A stretch of DNA of 64,000 nucleotides from Firmicutes bacterium HGW-Firmicutes-15 (GCA_002840245.1 PHAA01000003.1:1-64000), one strand, 5' to 3'. Counted from the stretch's first letter, positions 36,248-46,724 are shown. Numbers and translations are program-made. Notes: generated from the sequence alone by a model not told the origin.

Positions 36248-36445
36248 TTAGAACAAATCGCAGCCCTGTGCCTTGAACTCTTCAACTTTTTCAAGAAGGC
36301 ATTCGGTATCCACTTCCAGATACTCGGCAAGGCACTCAAGGCAATAATAGGTTTTTGCATCTTTACTCAACAGTTTTTTCGTAAGTCCTATCTCGTTTTT
36401 GTTGAGATTTTCTTTGCCGCAAACATAGCAAACCTTGCCCTTCAT
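36248..36445 (-). CDS. 65-aa zinc-ribbon protein in BREX operon
   Basis: Small protein with CYVC (C6, C9) and CLEC (C35, C38), the four ligands of a zinc ribbon, followed by an acidic helix ending in CDLF. ATG 36445 is preceded by AGAGGTG. It starts four bases after the brxL stop and is clearly a cistron of the operon. It may help the desulfurase or a nucleic-acid step; function unknown. Confidence 0.75.
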   Translation of the reverse strand: MKGKVCYVCGKENLNKNEIGLTKKLLSKDAKTYYCLECLAEYLEVDTECLLEKVEEFKAQGCDLF

Positions 36446-36449
36446 ATTG

Positions 36450-37931
36450 TTACACCTCTTTAATGCCGAAAACAGGCACATCTTTACCTTTGTATTCGCT
36501 GTCGAGAATACCGAGTTGAGTCTTTATCGTATCACGCATTCGATACGCCCGTTGCAGGCAGTATCTCTTGAAATCGGCGGCAGATATTTCGCTTGCCGAG
36601 CGGACATTCGGAAATAGTAATTTTAAGTATGCTGTGGCAATGCGCTTAACCGCTTCTGTATCGCGGGTATCCGATGCATCAGGCACTTCAACAAGTTCAT
36701 CAACGATTGCGCGATAACTCATATCGCTGCGCAGTTCGTGAAGAATAGAGCAGAAGTATTCTGAATTCAAAGCCCAACCCGATATTTTCATGTCCTCGTT
36801 CATTCGCGGAATGTTCCATCCTTTGATAAAACCATGGAAACGGTCAATCAAAGCAGATTCGTGAAATGACTTCGGCAATTCCTCAAACATATTACTAAAC
36901 CCGCCGTTATCCATAGTTTCCTTGCGAATGTTGCCGCAGAGGATAAATCCCGCATCAGCGGCACGTTCGTATGAATCAATCTTTATTATTCCGGATTCAA
37001 GGTAAGCTTTTAAGATGGTGCGCATTTCGTCCACATCGCCGAATTGTATCGTTTGTATTTCGTCCAAAACAACAAAGTCATTGTTTGCTACCAAACCCTC
37101 CGTGTGTTTGGCTTTATGGTAAAACAACGTAGCGCGACTTATTTTGCTATCGGTAGGCAAGGCACCGAAACGGCTGACACGCCCGAATAGATATGATTTA
37201 CCCGTGCCTTTGGGTGCAAGCTCAATAAGATTCAATCGCTTTTCCAAAAATGGAAGCAAACGGGTAAGCATTGTGAGTTTAGTTTCCTCGTCGGCATAAC
37301 CACTCGCGTTATAGTCTACCGCACCGAGCAGAATGTCAATCCATTCAGAAGTCGAAAATTCGGCTCTCGCATCTTTATAGTATTCAATGTCAACTGTATA
37401 AGGACAGAACGGCTTGAACGCCGTAAGCTTAATTTTGCCTTTATTGGCCCCTTTCGCTGTTGAACCGCTACCTGTTTCGGGTGAGAACAGAAAGTCCGCG
37501 TCTTCCGGTGAACGATAACCGAGTTCAACCATACCCCAAGTTTCGCCGTGAAGCAGGTCTTCCTTGCAGTTATCCCATACGCCCTCTTCGATTATACTGT
37601 CCTTGTATGTCAAACCGTAGTCCGGTAGAGCAAAGTACACCTGTTTCTTTTCCACGCTAATCTCAACTGAGATTTTTGCAAGAAAACGCACCCGCTCGTT
37701 TTCCATAACGACGCGGTTCTTAATTGAAATCCAGTCGTCTTTGCGCGGCAAGTAAGTTTGAACGAACTGCAATACCTCTTCGGCGTCAAACTGTCCACTT
37801 TCGTCTTCAAACTTCTTCAAGAGCCAGTCGCGCATAAATGACGGCAGGCTCAAAGCGGAGAAAAAGTTGCTTTTCCTCAAATCCTTATAAACGACCATTT
37901 CGTCAAAACAATTCCGCAATTTTTCAATCAT
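36450..37931 (-). CDS. brxL: BREX BrxL, short form
   Basis: A 493-aa BrxL-family AAA+ protein. The N-terminal part is of the BrxL type (FFSALSLPSFMRDWLLKKF). The Walker A is APKGTGKSYLFGR near residue 243 and Walker B VVLDEIQTI near 287. No Lon-type Ser-Lys protease domain follows, and the length fits the short BrxL group rather than the ~680-aa type 1 protein. In BREX it is needed for phage exclusion, possibly as a DNA motor. ATG follows AGGAGG. Confidence 0.85.
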   Translation of the reverse strand: MIEKLRNCFDEMVVYKDLRKSNFFSALSLPSFMRDWLLKKFEDESGQFDAEEVLQFVQTYLPRKDDWISIKNRVVMENERVRFLAKISVEISVEKKQVYFALPDYGLTYKDSIIEEGVWDNCKEDLLHGETWGMVELGYRSPEDADFLFSPETGSGSTAKGANKGKIKLTAFKPFCPYTVDIEYYKDARAEFSTSEWIDILLGAVDYNASGYADEETKLTMLTRLLPFLEKRLNLIELAPKGTGKSYLFGRVSRFGALPTDSKISRATLFYHKAKHTEGLVANNDFVVLDEIQTIQFGDVDEMRTILKAYLESGIIKIDSYERAADAGFILCGNIRKETMDNGGFSNMFEELPKSFHESALIDRFHGFIKGWNIPRMNEDMKISGWALNSEYFCSILHELRSDMSYRAIVDELVEVPDASDTRDTEAVKRIATAYLKLLFPNVRSASEISAADFKRYCLQRAYRMRDTIKTQLGILDSEYKGKDVPVFGIKEV

Positions 37932-37942
37932 TACGCGACCTC

Positions 37943-40228
37943 CTAAAACAAATTGTCAAAAGCGTCATTCTTTTTACCAGTTTCGCTTTGGACATTGATT
38001 GTAATTTTGCCTACCAAATTATCGCCGTCAAACACATCGGCGAGATACTCACCTGCTTTTGTGATGTCGGTAACAATGCGATGGTGGTTTTTGTCTATCC
38101 TTTCGGCAGGATAGGGTTTGCCTTTAATTATGATGATCACATTCCCAAGTTCCGACTTCGAGAACAAGGTAAATGCCGCTGGTTTTGCCTTGGCTTTCAG
38201 AGGGTTAGCAGTGATTATCTTCTCGACAATTTCAACCGTAGTGTCAGGGTTGGCAAGCGTCAATTCTATAATAGGAATCACAACTTCTTCCAAAGATGCG
38301 CCGCCGTGAACTTCGACGTTGGCAGCACGACTTCCCTTAAATCTGCCGTAATCAGCAAGTACTAAGTAACCGTTCCCCTCGGTAGCAAATGGTAGGTCGT
38401 ATTCGGTAGGCGAATAGTTTGGCGGTGTCTTACAGCAACGTCCACTGTGTTGGCCCTTGGTATCGGTCTCGTATTTTTCCTCTTGCTCTTTTATAACGGC
38501 AATGCGGCTCGCACCGTGGTCGCTAACAATAAGTACTTTCTTGCATTGATGAAGGGCAAGCATAGTGGCTGCTTTTTCTAAAATCTTGCCAAGAACATCT
38601 AATTCTTCGGCAAGATGAAGAGGGAGTTTTTCGTGCTGATAATCATACCCGCCGCTTTCTTTGTGCTTCAAACTGTCGAGCCGTTCGTCCTTTTCTTTTT
38701 GACCTGTCCAATCAGCAAAAAATCCTTTGTTAATCGCAGTTATTGTGGGCAAGTCAGCCTGTGCAATGTGTATGCGGAGAGAAATCCCTTTGTGCTCACA
38801 TTGCTGTTGGATAAAGCCGAGGAATTCCACACCAAGCGCATCAATCCAGTAAAGGAACGTGTCCGTCTTATCAATAGCACTTATTACTTCATTGCAGCTA
38901 CGCAAACGTGTAAATATGCGCTTTTTAGCGAGTTCCTCGACTTGTGATAAAAAGTCATCATCTATTCCATTCAGAACCTTTTGCCATTTATAACGGTCGA
39001 AGTAATTCGTGAACAGCGTGTTTAATTCGTCTCCGACTTTCCGGTCGTTAAATGTGTATTTCCAAAGGTAGTCGCTCAACGCTGAATAAGCCGATTGGGT
39101 GCGTTGTAACACAGCTTGTTTATCAATATTGGAAAACAGTGCAACAAACTCTTTCCTCTCCACCAAGGTCTGGTCAGTAAGCTTATACACACTCTCGGCG
39201 TGGTTAATCCTGTTTTCTGCGACAAATGCAGCAACATCCGATTCGGTCAGTTTCTCAACAAGGATTTTCCGCTCCTCATAGAATTTATCGAAGCGCTTAT
39301 CCGTGTGCTGTATACTAATTATCGCATCAAGAATATTGCGTTTGAAATCCGTGAACGAAGTCGTAATCTCCAACACATATCTCAAATACGAGTTCTCAAT
39401 TTCGTTTTCTTTAAGTTTTAGTGCAATGAAAAACAGCCAATTCTTATAGGAATTCCCCTTAATCCACTGAGTTAAGTTGTTCTCAGGATTACTGCCAAAT
39501 TCGTCAACAACAACACATATATCTCCATTCGCTTTTGTAAGGTCGGCAAGGAACGCAGTCCATTGACTCTCATCTCCGCAAGCCTCGTCAAGCAGAAAAA
39601 TGGGGCTGAAATGCTTAATGCCATCATATGCCGAATTTATCCTGCTTGTCGTTAGAAGTGAATTATCAAAAACTATGTTCGATTTAACACTCAAACTTAC
39701 ATAGCCGTTTTCAAGTTTAGCGATAAGTGCCTTTATGCCATCTTCAGCAGGCAAATTCAGATTAGCCGGAACAAAAACAACATTAGCATTGGTATCAGTG
39801 CTTTCGGTAAATAAAACTCTACGGATGTCAAAGCGTTTCGAATCGGCTGATTGTAGTTTGCGAATTATTTCAGACACGCCGCGAAACAGCAAAACGACAC
39901 GCGCATTGCCAATCTTCTTATCCTTAATTTCTGAAAGCCTTGTAAAAGCTATATCTTCGCCACAGAGGGCAAGATATTCGCCCAAACCCAGAACAACGAT
40001 TTTTTTGTCATTGCTTTGACTGTCAATATCAGCAAAATCAAATGTGCCAATTAGATTGTCGAGATTAGGACGTTTATCGGCGTTCCCGCAACAATCGCTG
40101 ACGCTGACAGCCTTAAGTCCTTTTTCGAGCAGAGCCGCTTTAATGTTAGTATAATTTTCATCACCAACAACGAGGAAAAAAGGCGCATTAACGCTGCTAT
40201 TAGACAGATATTTATCTACTGCGTCCAC
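37943..40228 (-). CDS. pglZ: BREX PglZ alkaline-phosphatase-fold protein
   Basis: A 761-aa PglZ with the alkaline-phosphatase fold. The metal-binding motifs are WIDALGVEFL near residue 460, SDHGASR near 572 and HGGASLEEVVIPI near 643. Members of the family are the shared marker of all BREX types. GTG start. It lies two bases downstream of brxC and is followed directly by brxL. Confidence 0.9.
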   Translation of the reverse strand: MDAVDKYLSNSSVNAPFFLVVGDENYTNIKAALLEKGLKAVSVSDCCGNADKRPNLDNLIGTFDFADIDSQSNDKKIVVLGLGEYLALCGEDIAFTRLSEIKDKKIGNARVVLLFRGVSEIIRKLQSADSKRFDIRRVLFTESTDTNANVVFVPANLNLPAEDGIKALIAKLENGYVSLSVKSNIVFDNSLLTTSRINSAYDGIKHFSPIFLLDEACGDESQWTAFLADLTKANGDICVVVDEFGSNPENNLTQWIKGNSYKNWLFFIALKLKENEIENSYLRYVLEITTSFTDFKRNILDAIISIQHTDKRFDKFYEERKILVEKLTESDVAAFVAENRINHAESVYKLTDQTLVERKEFVALFSNIDKQAVLQRTQSAYSALSDYLWKYTFNDRKVGDELNTLFTNYFDRYKWQKVLNGIDDDFLSQVEELAKKRIFTRLRSCNEVISAIDKTDTFLYWIDALGVEFLGFIQQQCEHKGISLRIHIAQADLPTITAINKGFFADWTGQKEKDERLDSLKHKESGGYDYQHEKLPLHLAEELDVLGKILEKAATMLALHQCKKVLIVSDHGASRIAVIKEQEEKYETDTKGQHSGRCCKTPPNYSPTEYDLPFATEGNGYLVLADYGRFKGSRAANVEVHGGASLEEVVIPIIELTLANPDTTVEIVEKIITANPLKAKAKPAAFTLFSKSELGNVIIIIKGKPYPAERIDKNHHRIVTDITKAGEYLADVFDGDNLVGKITINVQSETGKKNDAFDNLF

Positions 40229-40230
40229 AC

Positions 40231-43200
40231 CTATTCACCACCTCTTGTTATGATTTCAATGCCTACTGATATATTTTCGGTTACGAGTCTCTTGATGTAT
40301 TCATCACGTTGCTCAGAGGTCATAGCACTAAGGATAGCTAAGGCACGGTCAGAACCACCTGCATTGTATTCTGCTTCAGCAAGTTTGCGGATTGTTTCTT
40401 TAACTTGTGGGTGTGAAAACCAATCATAAGGCTCAATCGTCAAGCGGTCGAGTTTATCCAGCACAACCCCAATATCTTTCAATATTTTGGAATACTCTCC
40501 GAAGATGTGCTTGCGGAACGCCTCTTTGCATTTTGAATCGTCGCTCAAGTCCGCAAAGAATGTCGCAGTTTCAAGGTGAGCCAACGCGGTCTTGATTGCG
40601 AATTCAGGCGGATTATGCTGGTTAAGCGTTTCAAATACTTTCTTTGAGTTGTCATAGTCGTTGCCTACGACAAGACATAAAATTGGTATCTTGTGGTTCC
40701 GCGACCACTCTTTCGGGTTGTTTGTGCCTGTTTTTTCTTTCCACAATGCAAACAGCTTTTCTTTAAGCTGCCCCTTGCGGAATTCCTCCGCTTTTTCCTT
40801 GACTTTGACATTGCATTCGCTTGGCGAGAGCGAGAACATTCCAAGAGGAAGCTTGCTAATAATATCGTCAATGTCGTCAGGACTGAAACCTTCAAGGTAT
40901 GGAGAATAGACATCGTCGAACACCGGCTTTTCATCACTCAAGAAGGCGGCAAGCCGACTGCTGTTTGCTTGAAGCTCAGCTTGGAACGCTTTCAACTGGT
41001 CGGGCAGTATCTCATTTTGTGCGTAGATTTTCGATAGGAAATCAAACAGCTTAGTCAGTTCCGGGCATTTCACTTTCGCATGTTCGGAGGAAACGTGGAT
41101 AAATTTCAGCTTTTCACGCCAGTCGCTAAAGCACTTCTGACGTGAATTGGCATTCACTCCGAGGATGTTGTTACTTTCAAGAACAACCCCATATTCGGTA
41201 AGCAGTTTGCGAATTTCGCTTTCGCCCGTGGATATAATCCACAAGCAGGAACGCTCCACATTAAACCGTTTGCGAATGTCGTTAATCAAATTTCCTTCAG
41301 CGCCTATCGCTTTCGCAAGGTCGAGGATTTTGCCATCTTCAAACGTTTTGAGGAATTCGAGCATTCCTTTTTGGCAGTTCCCTTTTGTGATAAGCGCATG
41401 AAGATTGTCACCAAGGTTCGATTTAACTTCAGCGACCTTGCCGATTTCAATCGCAACTTGGTGTGCTTCTTTGCCCTCTTTTTGCACAAGGGTTATGTAT
41501 TTCTCAACAATATCATAAACACCATAATCATCAACCTCTGAAAGAACCCATACCGGCAATCCAAGCAAACGCATTTTCGTTTCTACAGCATGAGCTGCCT
41601 GCCCCGCCGTTGCACAGGAATTTGGCAACACTTCAAATGCTTTTTCGGTAAGGGCATAGAATGCCATTTCCGCAGAAGTCATATTGACGATATAGGTGTC
41701 TTTATATTTTGCATGATTTGTGTTGCCAATATAGATTCCAAGCATTTCGGCAAGTTTGTCTGGGCTCATTGATTCATGCCCGTTCTGTGAATCCCAGTAG
41801 CGATACGGCTCGCCGCCGTATTCTTTCAGCAAGAAGCCCGCAAGAAAAGCCGACAGGTTGCTTGGGGCAAACCCATAATCGTTCTCTAAAACATCATAGA
41901 GTTCACGAATGGAAATCTGCCCATCACGATTGAAGGCCTCTGTTATCTTTTCTTCAATGCGGATTTTAATCTTTGAGATTAGAAGCGAGGAAAGTGTCGG
42001 CTGTTCCCAGTATCTGTCCACTTTCCATACGCTGTTCGGTAGGATTGCTAAGGTGTATTTTTCAATGCCGCCGACTGCGTTGCCGGAGGTCTGTAAAGCA
42101 CCGTGTTTCGCACTCGCTCTCCCTTGAGTGAGTTTTAACATATTCTCGTTCAAACCCTTTTTGAAATCAAATATCGAGGGAAACTTCATAATGACCGTGC
42201 TCTCCAAAGCAGCTATAACTCCGTTCGCATTCGGATAACGTTCGCCGTCTTTATTGGAGTAGGAAGATACGATAAACGCACCTTTTTCAATGCGGTCTTT
42301 CCAGTCTGTATCAAGGACACGCTTTGCCTTGTTGTTGTAGTCTTTCGAGAGCGTGTCATCGTTTCTGCTGTAATACATCGACACTGCTGAAAATTCCACA
42401 TACTGCTCAAAAGCATCTGCCCCAAGTGGTGTGGAAAGCGCGTCGATAAAGGTGATATGCGTGTATTCAGGATTTGCCGCAGCTTCTTTTATAGCTTTAC
42501 GGAAATTCGGCACTTCCGCATCATCTTTGGCAAAAGCGATAACGGCAAAGAAACGCCAATTGCTCTGCTTGTCGCGGAGCGCATTTATTGTCTTTGTGAA
42601 GTCGGGATACGTTACCACAAGTAGCTTCCCATTCGGCGGGTCAACATCAAAGCGCAGTTTTAGAGCCGACGTAAGCGGAAGCACGCTCGCAAGCCCTCCC
42701 TCGGTTACGAGCTTGGCGGTCGTTGTGGACGTGCGAATGTCCTTCTTGTGCTTATCAATTTTAGTTTGGTCTCCCGCAAGCGCAGCGGCAGCGTAGACTT
42801 CAATGCCATTCCCGATAGGTTTCTTATACAGAACTCCGTCCTTAACAAGTTTCTTGGCAATGTTAACAGCAGAGTTGCCCTCTAACGCATTCACACCCTC
42901 GAACGCAAGCGAAAGGTTTTTATCCGTCACGCGGAACAATTCCATTTCGCCACGCGTGCGTTGGTCGATTGCCTGTATGATGAGTATAGTCTTCAATACG
43001 GCCTTTTCTTTTTCCTGCAAATCTTGTTGACGCGGGAACGTATCGAGAATAGATTGAATGTCGGGTGTAAGATTGTTCCTGCCTTTCTCATAGAAAAAGT
43101 TCCACAGCAAATCAACCGTCAAGAGCGGGCGGTCATCCTCCGGTGTGTTGTTGGCTATAAACCATTGAAACGCCTTAACATCGTCGTTATTGGTCGTTTT

Positions 43201-44397
43201 GATGAAATCAAACATACTGCGTTGATTCGCCTCAAACGCAGTCGCTATATACTTCAAAACCATGGCCGCATAAGGGTGGAGCGGCATAATCTTTTTAATG
43301 ACATTCGGATTGGTGATACCCGCAGCTTTCATAACAGCTGTACGGGATTCCGGCACCCAACTGTTGATATCATCTGCGATTTTATTCCAACTCGTCTGAG
43401 CAGACGGGATAACTTCAAGCGCACTGCCGATAAGGTCGAACGCTATGCTGTCAGGCAAGGTGATTTCCGTGAACTCATACCTTTGCTGGACGACCTTCCA
43501 TGCTTGGTCTTCCTTGTTCGCAATGACACTGGAAGTCTGATGGGTTACGATAACAAAATAGAACGATGTACTCTGCGCAAGGCTAGCAATTTTTTGGAAC
43601 TCGTCAAGCGAGTTGCGGTTATTCTTGAAGAAAGAGGAAAACTCGTCCCAAACAAGAACGATTTTGATGTCGTTCTTGGTGATTATATCCTTTATCCAGT
43701 CAATTAGTCTATCGGTGTTTAGTTCAAACGCCGTTATGCCTCGCTTGTCAGAAAGATAGAAGATGTTCTCCATTAACTCTTTCAATTCGCCGCCCTTACG
43801 CAGATCTTTCAGGACTTCATCGGCAGTTGACTGGGAAAAACGGCTCGTAAACTCCGGCAATTCCAAATACTCGTCAAAGTGCTTCTTATTCAGCGGATCT
43901 TCAAGCCAAGCAATAACGCTTTCTTTTAACGTGTTCTCGCCTGTGTATTCAACGCCCGATTCGACAAGTGCGGCTTTTATACTGTCCTGTACAGCAAGTA
44001 GCAGGTCGCGAGTGCCGTTAATGCCACCGCTCGCATAGCGATACGCTGTGACAATACGACGAAACTTATGCCCGATAAGTTTTTCGAGCAGGTCTTTATT
44101 CGTGTTCGTTTGGAGCGCGTCAAACTTGTCCCAATAGGCACGAAGTTCAGGTTCCGGCACTTCGAGGATCTTCTTCAAGGCATAGCCGCATTGGCTCTTT
44201 CCCGTGCCGTATGCGCCGTGAATCCACACAGGCTTTTTATCACCCGAAAGCATACGCTCAACGTGGCGCAGGAGCGTGATGAAGGTTTCGTGAGGATATG
44301 TATTCGCCCAAGGAGCGCCAGCGCGGATTGCCTCCTCGTCGATGCAGGGGAAATACAGCTCGTTTATATTGAAATACTCAATATACTTATTGGCCAT
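40231..44397 (-). CDS. brxC: BREX BrxC/PglY-type P-loop ATPase
   Basis: A 1388-aa P-loop protein. The Walker A is GAYGTGKS at residues 61-68 and a Walker B-like VLVWDEFSSFF is near 247. The remainder is helical. BrxC proteins are large ATPases of BREX that probably organise the complex. The start follows AAGGAGGG and lies directly after the brxP stop. A 248-aa frame on the opposite strand inside it is only a shadow. Confidence 0.9.
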   Translation of the reverse strand: MANKYIEYFNINELYFPCIDEEAIRAGAPWANTYPHETFITLLRHVERMLSGDKKPVWIHGAYGTGKSQCGYALKKILEVPEPELRAYWDKFDALQTNTNKDLLEKLIGHKFRRIVTAYRYASGGINGTRDLLLAVQDSIKAALVESGVEYTGENTLKESVIAWLEDPLNKKHFDEYLELPEFTSRFSQSTADEVLKDLRKGGELKELMENIFYLSDKRGITAFELNTDRLIDWIKDIITKNDIKIVLVWDEFSSFFKNNRNSLDEFQKIASLAQSTSFYFVIVTHQTSSVIANKEDQAWKVVQQRYEFTEITLPDSIAFDLIGSALEVIPSAQTSWNKIADDINSWVPESRTAVMKAAGITNPNVIKKIMPLHPYAAMVLKYIATAFEANQRSMFDFIKTTNNDDVKAFQWFIANNTPEDDRPLLTVDLLWNFFYEKGRNNLTPDIQSILDTFPRQQDLQEKEKAVLKTILIIQAIDQRTRGEMELFRVTDKNLSLAFEGVNALEGNSAVNIAKKLVKDGVLYKKPIGNGIEVYAAAALAGDQTKIDKHKKDIRTSTTTAKLVTEGGLASVLPLTSALKLRFDVDPPNGKLLVVTYPDFTKTINALRDKQSNWRFFAVIAFAKDDAEVPNFRKAIKEAAANPEYTHITFIDALSTPLGADAFEQYVEFSAVSMYYSRNDDTLSKDYNNKAKRVLDTDWKDRIEKGAFIVSSYSNKDGERYPNANGVIAALESTVIMKFPSIFDFKKGLNENMLKLTQGRASAKHGALQTSGNAVGGIEKYTLAILPNSVWKVDRYWEQPTLSSLLISKIKIRIEEKITEAFNRDGQISIRELYDVLENDYGFAPSNLSAFLAGFLLKEYGGEPYRYWDSQNGHESMSPDKLAEMLGIYIGNTNHAKYKDTYIVNMTSAEMAFYALTEKAFEVLPNSCATAGQAAHAVETKMRLLGLPVWVLSEVDDYGVYDIVEKYITLVQKEGKEAHQVAIEIGKVAEVKSNLGDNLHALITKGNCQKGMLEFLKTFEDGKILDLAKAIGAEGNLINDIRKRFNVERSCLWIISTGESEIRKLLTEYGVVLESNNILGVNANSRQKCFSDWREKLKFIHVSSEHAKVKCPELTKLFDFLSKIYAQNEILPDQLKAFQAELQANSSRLAAFLSDEKPVFDDVYSPYLEGFSPDDIDDIISKLPLGMFSLSPSECNVKVKEKAEEFRKGQLKEKLFALWKEKTGTNNPKEWSRNHKIPILCLVVGNDYDNSKKVFETLNQHNPPEFAIKTALAHLETATFFADLSDDSKCKEAFRKHIFGEYSKILKDIGVVLDKLDRLTIEPYDWFSHPQVKETIRKLAEAEYNAGGSDRALAILSAMTSEQRDEYIKRLVTENISVGIEIITRGGE

Positions 44398-44399
44398 CT

Positions 44400-46691
44400 T
44401 TAGTTGCCCTCCTTAAACAGTTCCAGCACGTCGGCAGACGTTTTGTCGTCTTTAAGCGAGATTTTATCAAGGTCATTGCTGAACGTGGCGTTGATGAAGT
44501 CCGGTTTGCTTGCCGAAAGCCCCAAGAGTATGGGTATCATAGCTTCGCGGTCAAGCCCGAAAATGCGTGTGGGCGACACGCCGTCACGTTCGATGTTGTC
44601 GGAGAGCAGTTCGTTTAGTGTAAACTCCTTATGGTCGTTGCACTTCTCGGCGAACTTGTAAAGAGCATAGAGGATTACACGGAGGTCGGATACTGAGCAG
44701 GTTGTCCGCGCCAAGTTATCGCCATCTACATAGCCAAAGTTCAGCTTTGTCCCGAGCGGAGTTTCTGTGAGACGTCTAAATGCGCCACATATCGACTTTG
44801 TAACAGGTGGCTTTACGTCAAATGAAACAAGCATACTTTCAACAGTCTTTCTGTCATATACTCTGCCTATATCAAGATTCCGAATATACCAATCCACTTG
44901 CGGATTTTCATTCACAAGGTTAATCAGTATAAGCCCCATTGCAGTCGCGGTATCCCAACCATTTGCTAATATTGTGTCGGCAAAATCGGTGAGTGCATTT
45001 TTGTCTGCAATTCCAGCGTCTTTAAGAAAACGCTTGAAGAATGAAATCTGCTCAGGACCCAACCCGTGATCGGTAAAGAAACCATTGCCTTTCTCGAATA
45101 GTTTCTTGAACCATTCAGTTTTTGGTGCGTGGTTTGACATAGTGTTCAGGCTTTTCATAGTTTTCCCTCCTCCTGTTGGATGTCTTAATGAATGATACCT
45201 TAGGCAGCCGGTTTCTATTTGGTGACATTCATGGCAATGCAAACAACCATCAATTTTTACATCGGCGGTTTCAAACGAAATACATTGGCTCGGACAATTT
45301 GCTTCACAGACTTTGCATCCCACACAATAAGCCGCTTTGTGTGCCGTTTGCCGAAACAACCTGCTAAATAGTGGTTGCTCCTTTAACAATCTTTCTGCGA
45401 CACTTACGATAAAACCATTCTTGGTTTTATTATAGCTAATCAATTCTTGGTCTGCATCGGAAAGGGTTTTTACCCATTCGTCCCAACTCGAAGTCGGACT
45501 AACAACGTCAATGATAAATCTGCCGTTTTCATTCTTTTCAGTATATCGAATTTCATTGTCACTCAAATCGCGTCCATTCTTTCGTGCATTCCAACCGCCA
45601 TTCGAGATATAATCTTCGCCCGATATGTTTTTTCTCCCGTTTGAATGCTTTATCAAGTCAAAATAGTTATTTACCTCTGTTGAGTAATTCGTATATTCTA
45701 TGTAGCTTGATTTTCCACCGCCCATGGGACAGCAGATGCAACCTACCCTTGAACTGCCCTTCTTGTATGCCTCGTTAATAATTACATTCCTCGAATATAT
45801 ATATAACCAAACCTCAGCGGAAGTCCATTCTAATATTGAATTGTGGCTGTATTGTCCCTTTTGTTTCTTGCCGTAATTCTCATAATCGTACTCGGCACGT
45901 GTGGCACTTTCTTCGGCACGAACACCTACATAAGCAAGACCCGTGTAATTTTGCTTACCAGTCACTTCACGGAGTTTAAGCGTTTGCGGTGTGGATTTAT
46001 GCACGGAACAACACCAACGCAATACCCTCGACGGCGGCGCAAATAAATCCCAACTTTCACTTGGTGATAAATGCGAAGCCGATCGATAGAATTTTATACC
46101 TTCTTCGCGGCATTGCTCCTCGAATTTATTGATAACCTCGTAAGTATCAGGGAATTCCATACCGGTGTCACCGAATACCACAACAAAACTGTCGTGCGGC
46201 AAAACTCTTTTAACGAGGTCAAGCAAAACACAACTGTCTTTCCCACCAGAGAATGCGACGTGGAAGATATCGAGTTTGTCCTTATACTTTTCATATACTG
46301 AGAGGATTTTCTTTGCGGTCGTCCCCTCAAGCCAGCCGAGTATTTCTCGGTTCGCCTCCACCATTCCCGCTATGTCAACAGGGCGGAGTTTGGTATTCTT
46401 CGGCTCCGGCATTACGGGTTTGCCGTCCTCGTTGTTCAGAATTATAATTTCGGGTGCTTGGTAGACGTTGCCGCCGCGCAGTTGCGCCACCATTCGCCCG
46501 TAGTAGAAGTAACGGTTTGCCTCTGCCCACATATAAGGCGTGTCTGACTGTTTGTCATACTGCCAATATTTATCGAAACCGAGCAAATCAAGCTCAGGAG
46601 CATAAACGGGACGGGGCTCTTTTGAAAAACCTGTCGGCGTGGAATTCAGCAGAATCCCGCCGGTCTTATTGCAATAGGTATATGAATACAT
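44400..46691 (-). CDS. brxP: BREX type 4 BrxP, PAPS-reductase/DndC-like
   Basis: A 763-aa fusion. An N-terminal region is followed by an ATP-pyrophosphatase PP-loop with SGGKDS at residues 148-153 and Fe-S-type cysteines C227/C228 and C318/C320/C321 (GCICCP). A ferredoxin-like module then carries CxxCxxCxxxC at 456-466 and CxxCxxC plus C496 (483-496). A C-terminal domain from about 520 is unnamed by me, perhaps DUF4007-like. The DndC/SspD relatives insert sulfur into the DNA backbone. First of the four BREX type 4 core genes. Confidence 0.88.
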   Translation of the reverse strand: MYSYTYCNKTGGILLNSTPTGFSKEPRPVYAPELDLLGFDKYWQYDKQSDTPYMWAEANRYFYYGRMVAQLRGGNVYQAPEIIILNNEDGKPVMPEPKNTKLRPVDIAGMVEANREILGWLEGTTAKKILSVYEKYKDKLDIFHVAFSGGKDSCVLLDLVKRVLPHDSFVVVFGDTGMEFPDTYEVINKFEEQCREEGIKFYRSASHLSPSESWDLFAPPSRVLRWCCSVHKSTPQTLKLREVTGKQNYTGLAYVGVRAEESATRAEYDYENYGKKQKGQYSHNSILEWTSAEVWLYIYSRNVIINEAYKKGSSRVGCICCPMGGGKSSYIEYTNYSTEVNNYFDLIKHSNGRKNISGEDYISNGGWNARKNGRDLSDNEIRYTEKNENGRFIIDVVSPTSSWDEWVKTLSDADQELISYNKTKNGFIVSVAERLLKEQPLFSRLFRQTAHKAAYCVGCKVCEANCPSQCISFETADVKIDGCLHCHECHQIETGCLRYHSLRHPTGGGKTMKSLNTMSNHAPKTEWFKKLFEKGNGFFTDHGLGPEQISFFKRFLKDAGIADKNALTDFADTILANGWDTATAMGLILINLVNENPQVDWYIRNLDIGRVYDRKTVESMLVSFDVKPPVTKSICGAFRRLTETPLGTKLNFGYVDGDNLARTTCSVSDLRVILYALYKFAEKCNDHKEFTLNELLSDNIERDGVSPTRIFGLDREAMIPILLGLSASKPDFINATFSNDLDKISLKDDKTSADVLELFKEGN

Positions 46692-46724
46692 TGCAGGGTT
46701 CCACCACTTTTCATTTTAATATAG

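Noticed and set aside
35080-36360. Longer start for the desulfurase at 36360
   Set aside because: The extra 42 residues match nothing and overlap the zinc-ribbon gene; a good ribosome site precedes GTG 36234.
42961-43707. A 248-aa plus-strand open frame opposite brxC
   Set aside because: It is antisense to the continuous 1388-aa brxC gene, has no recognisable domain and no ribosome site.
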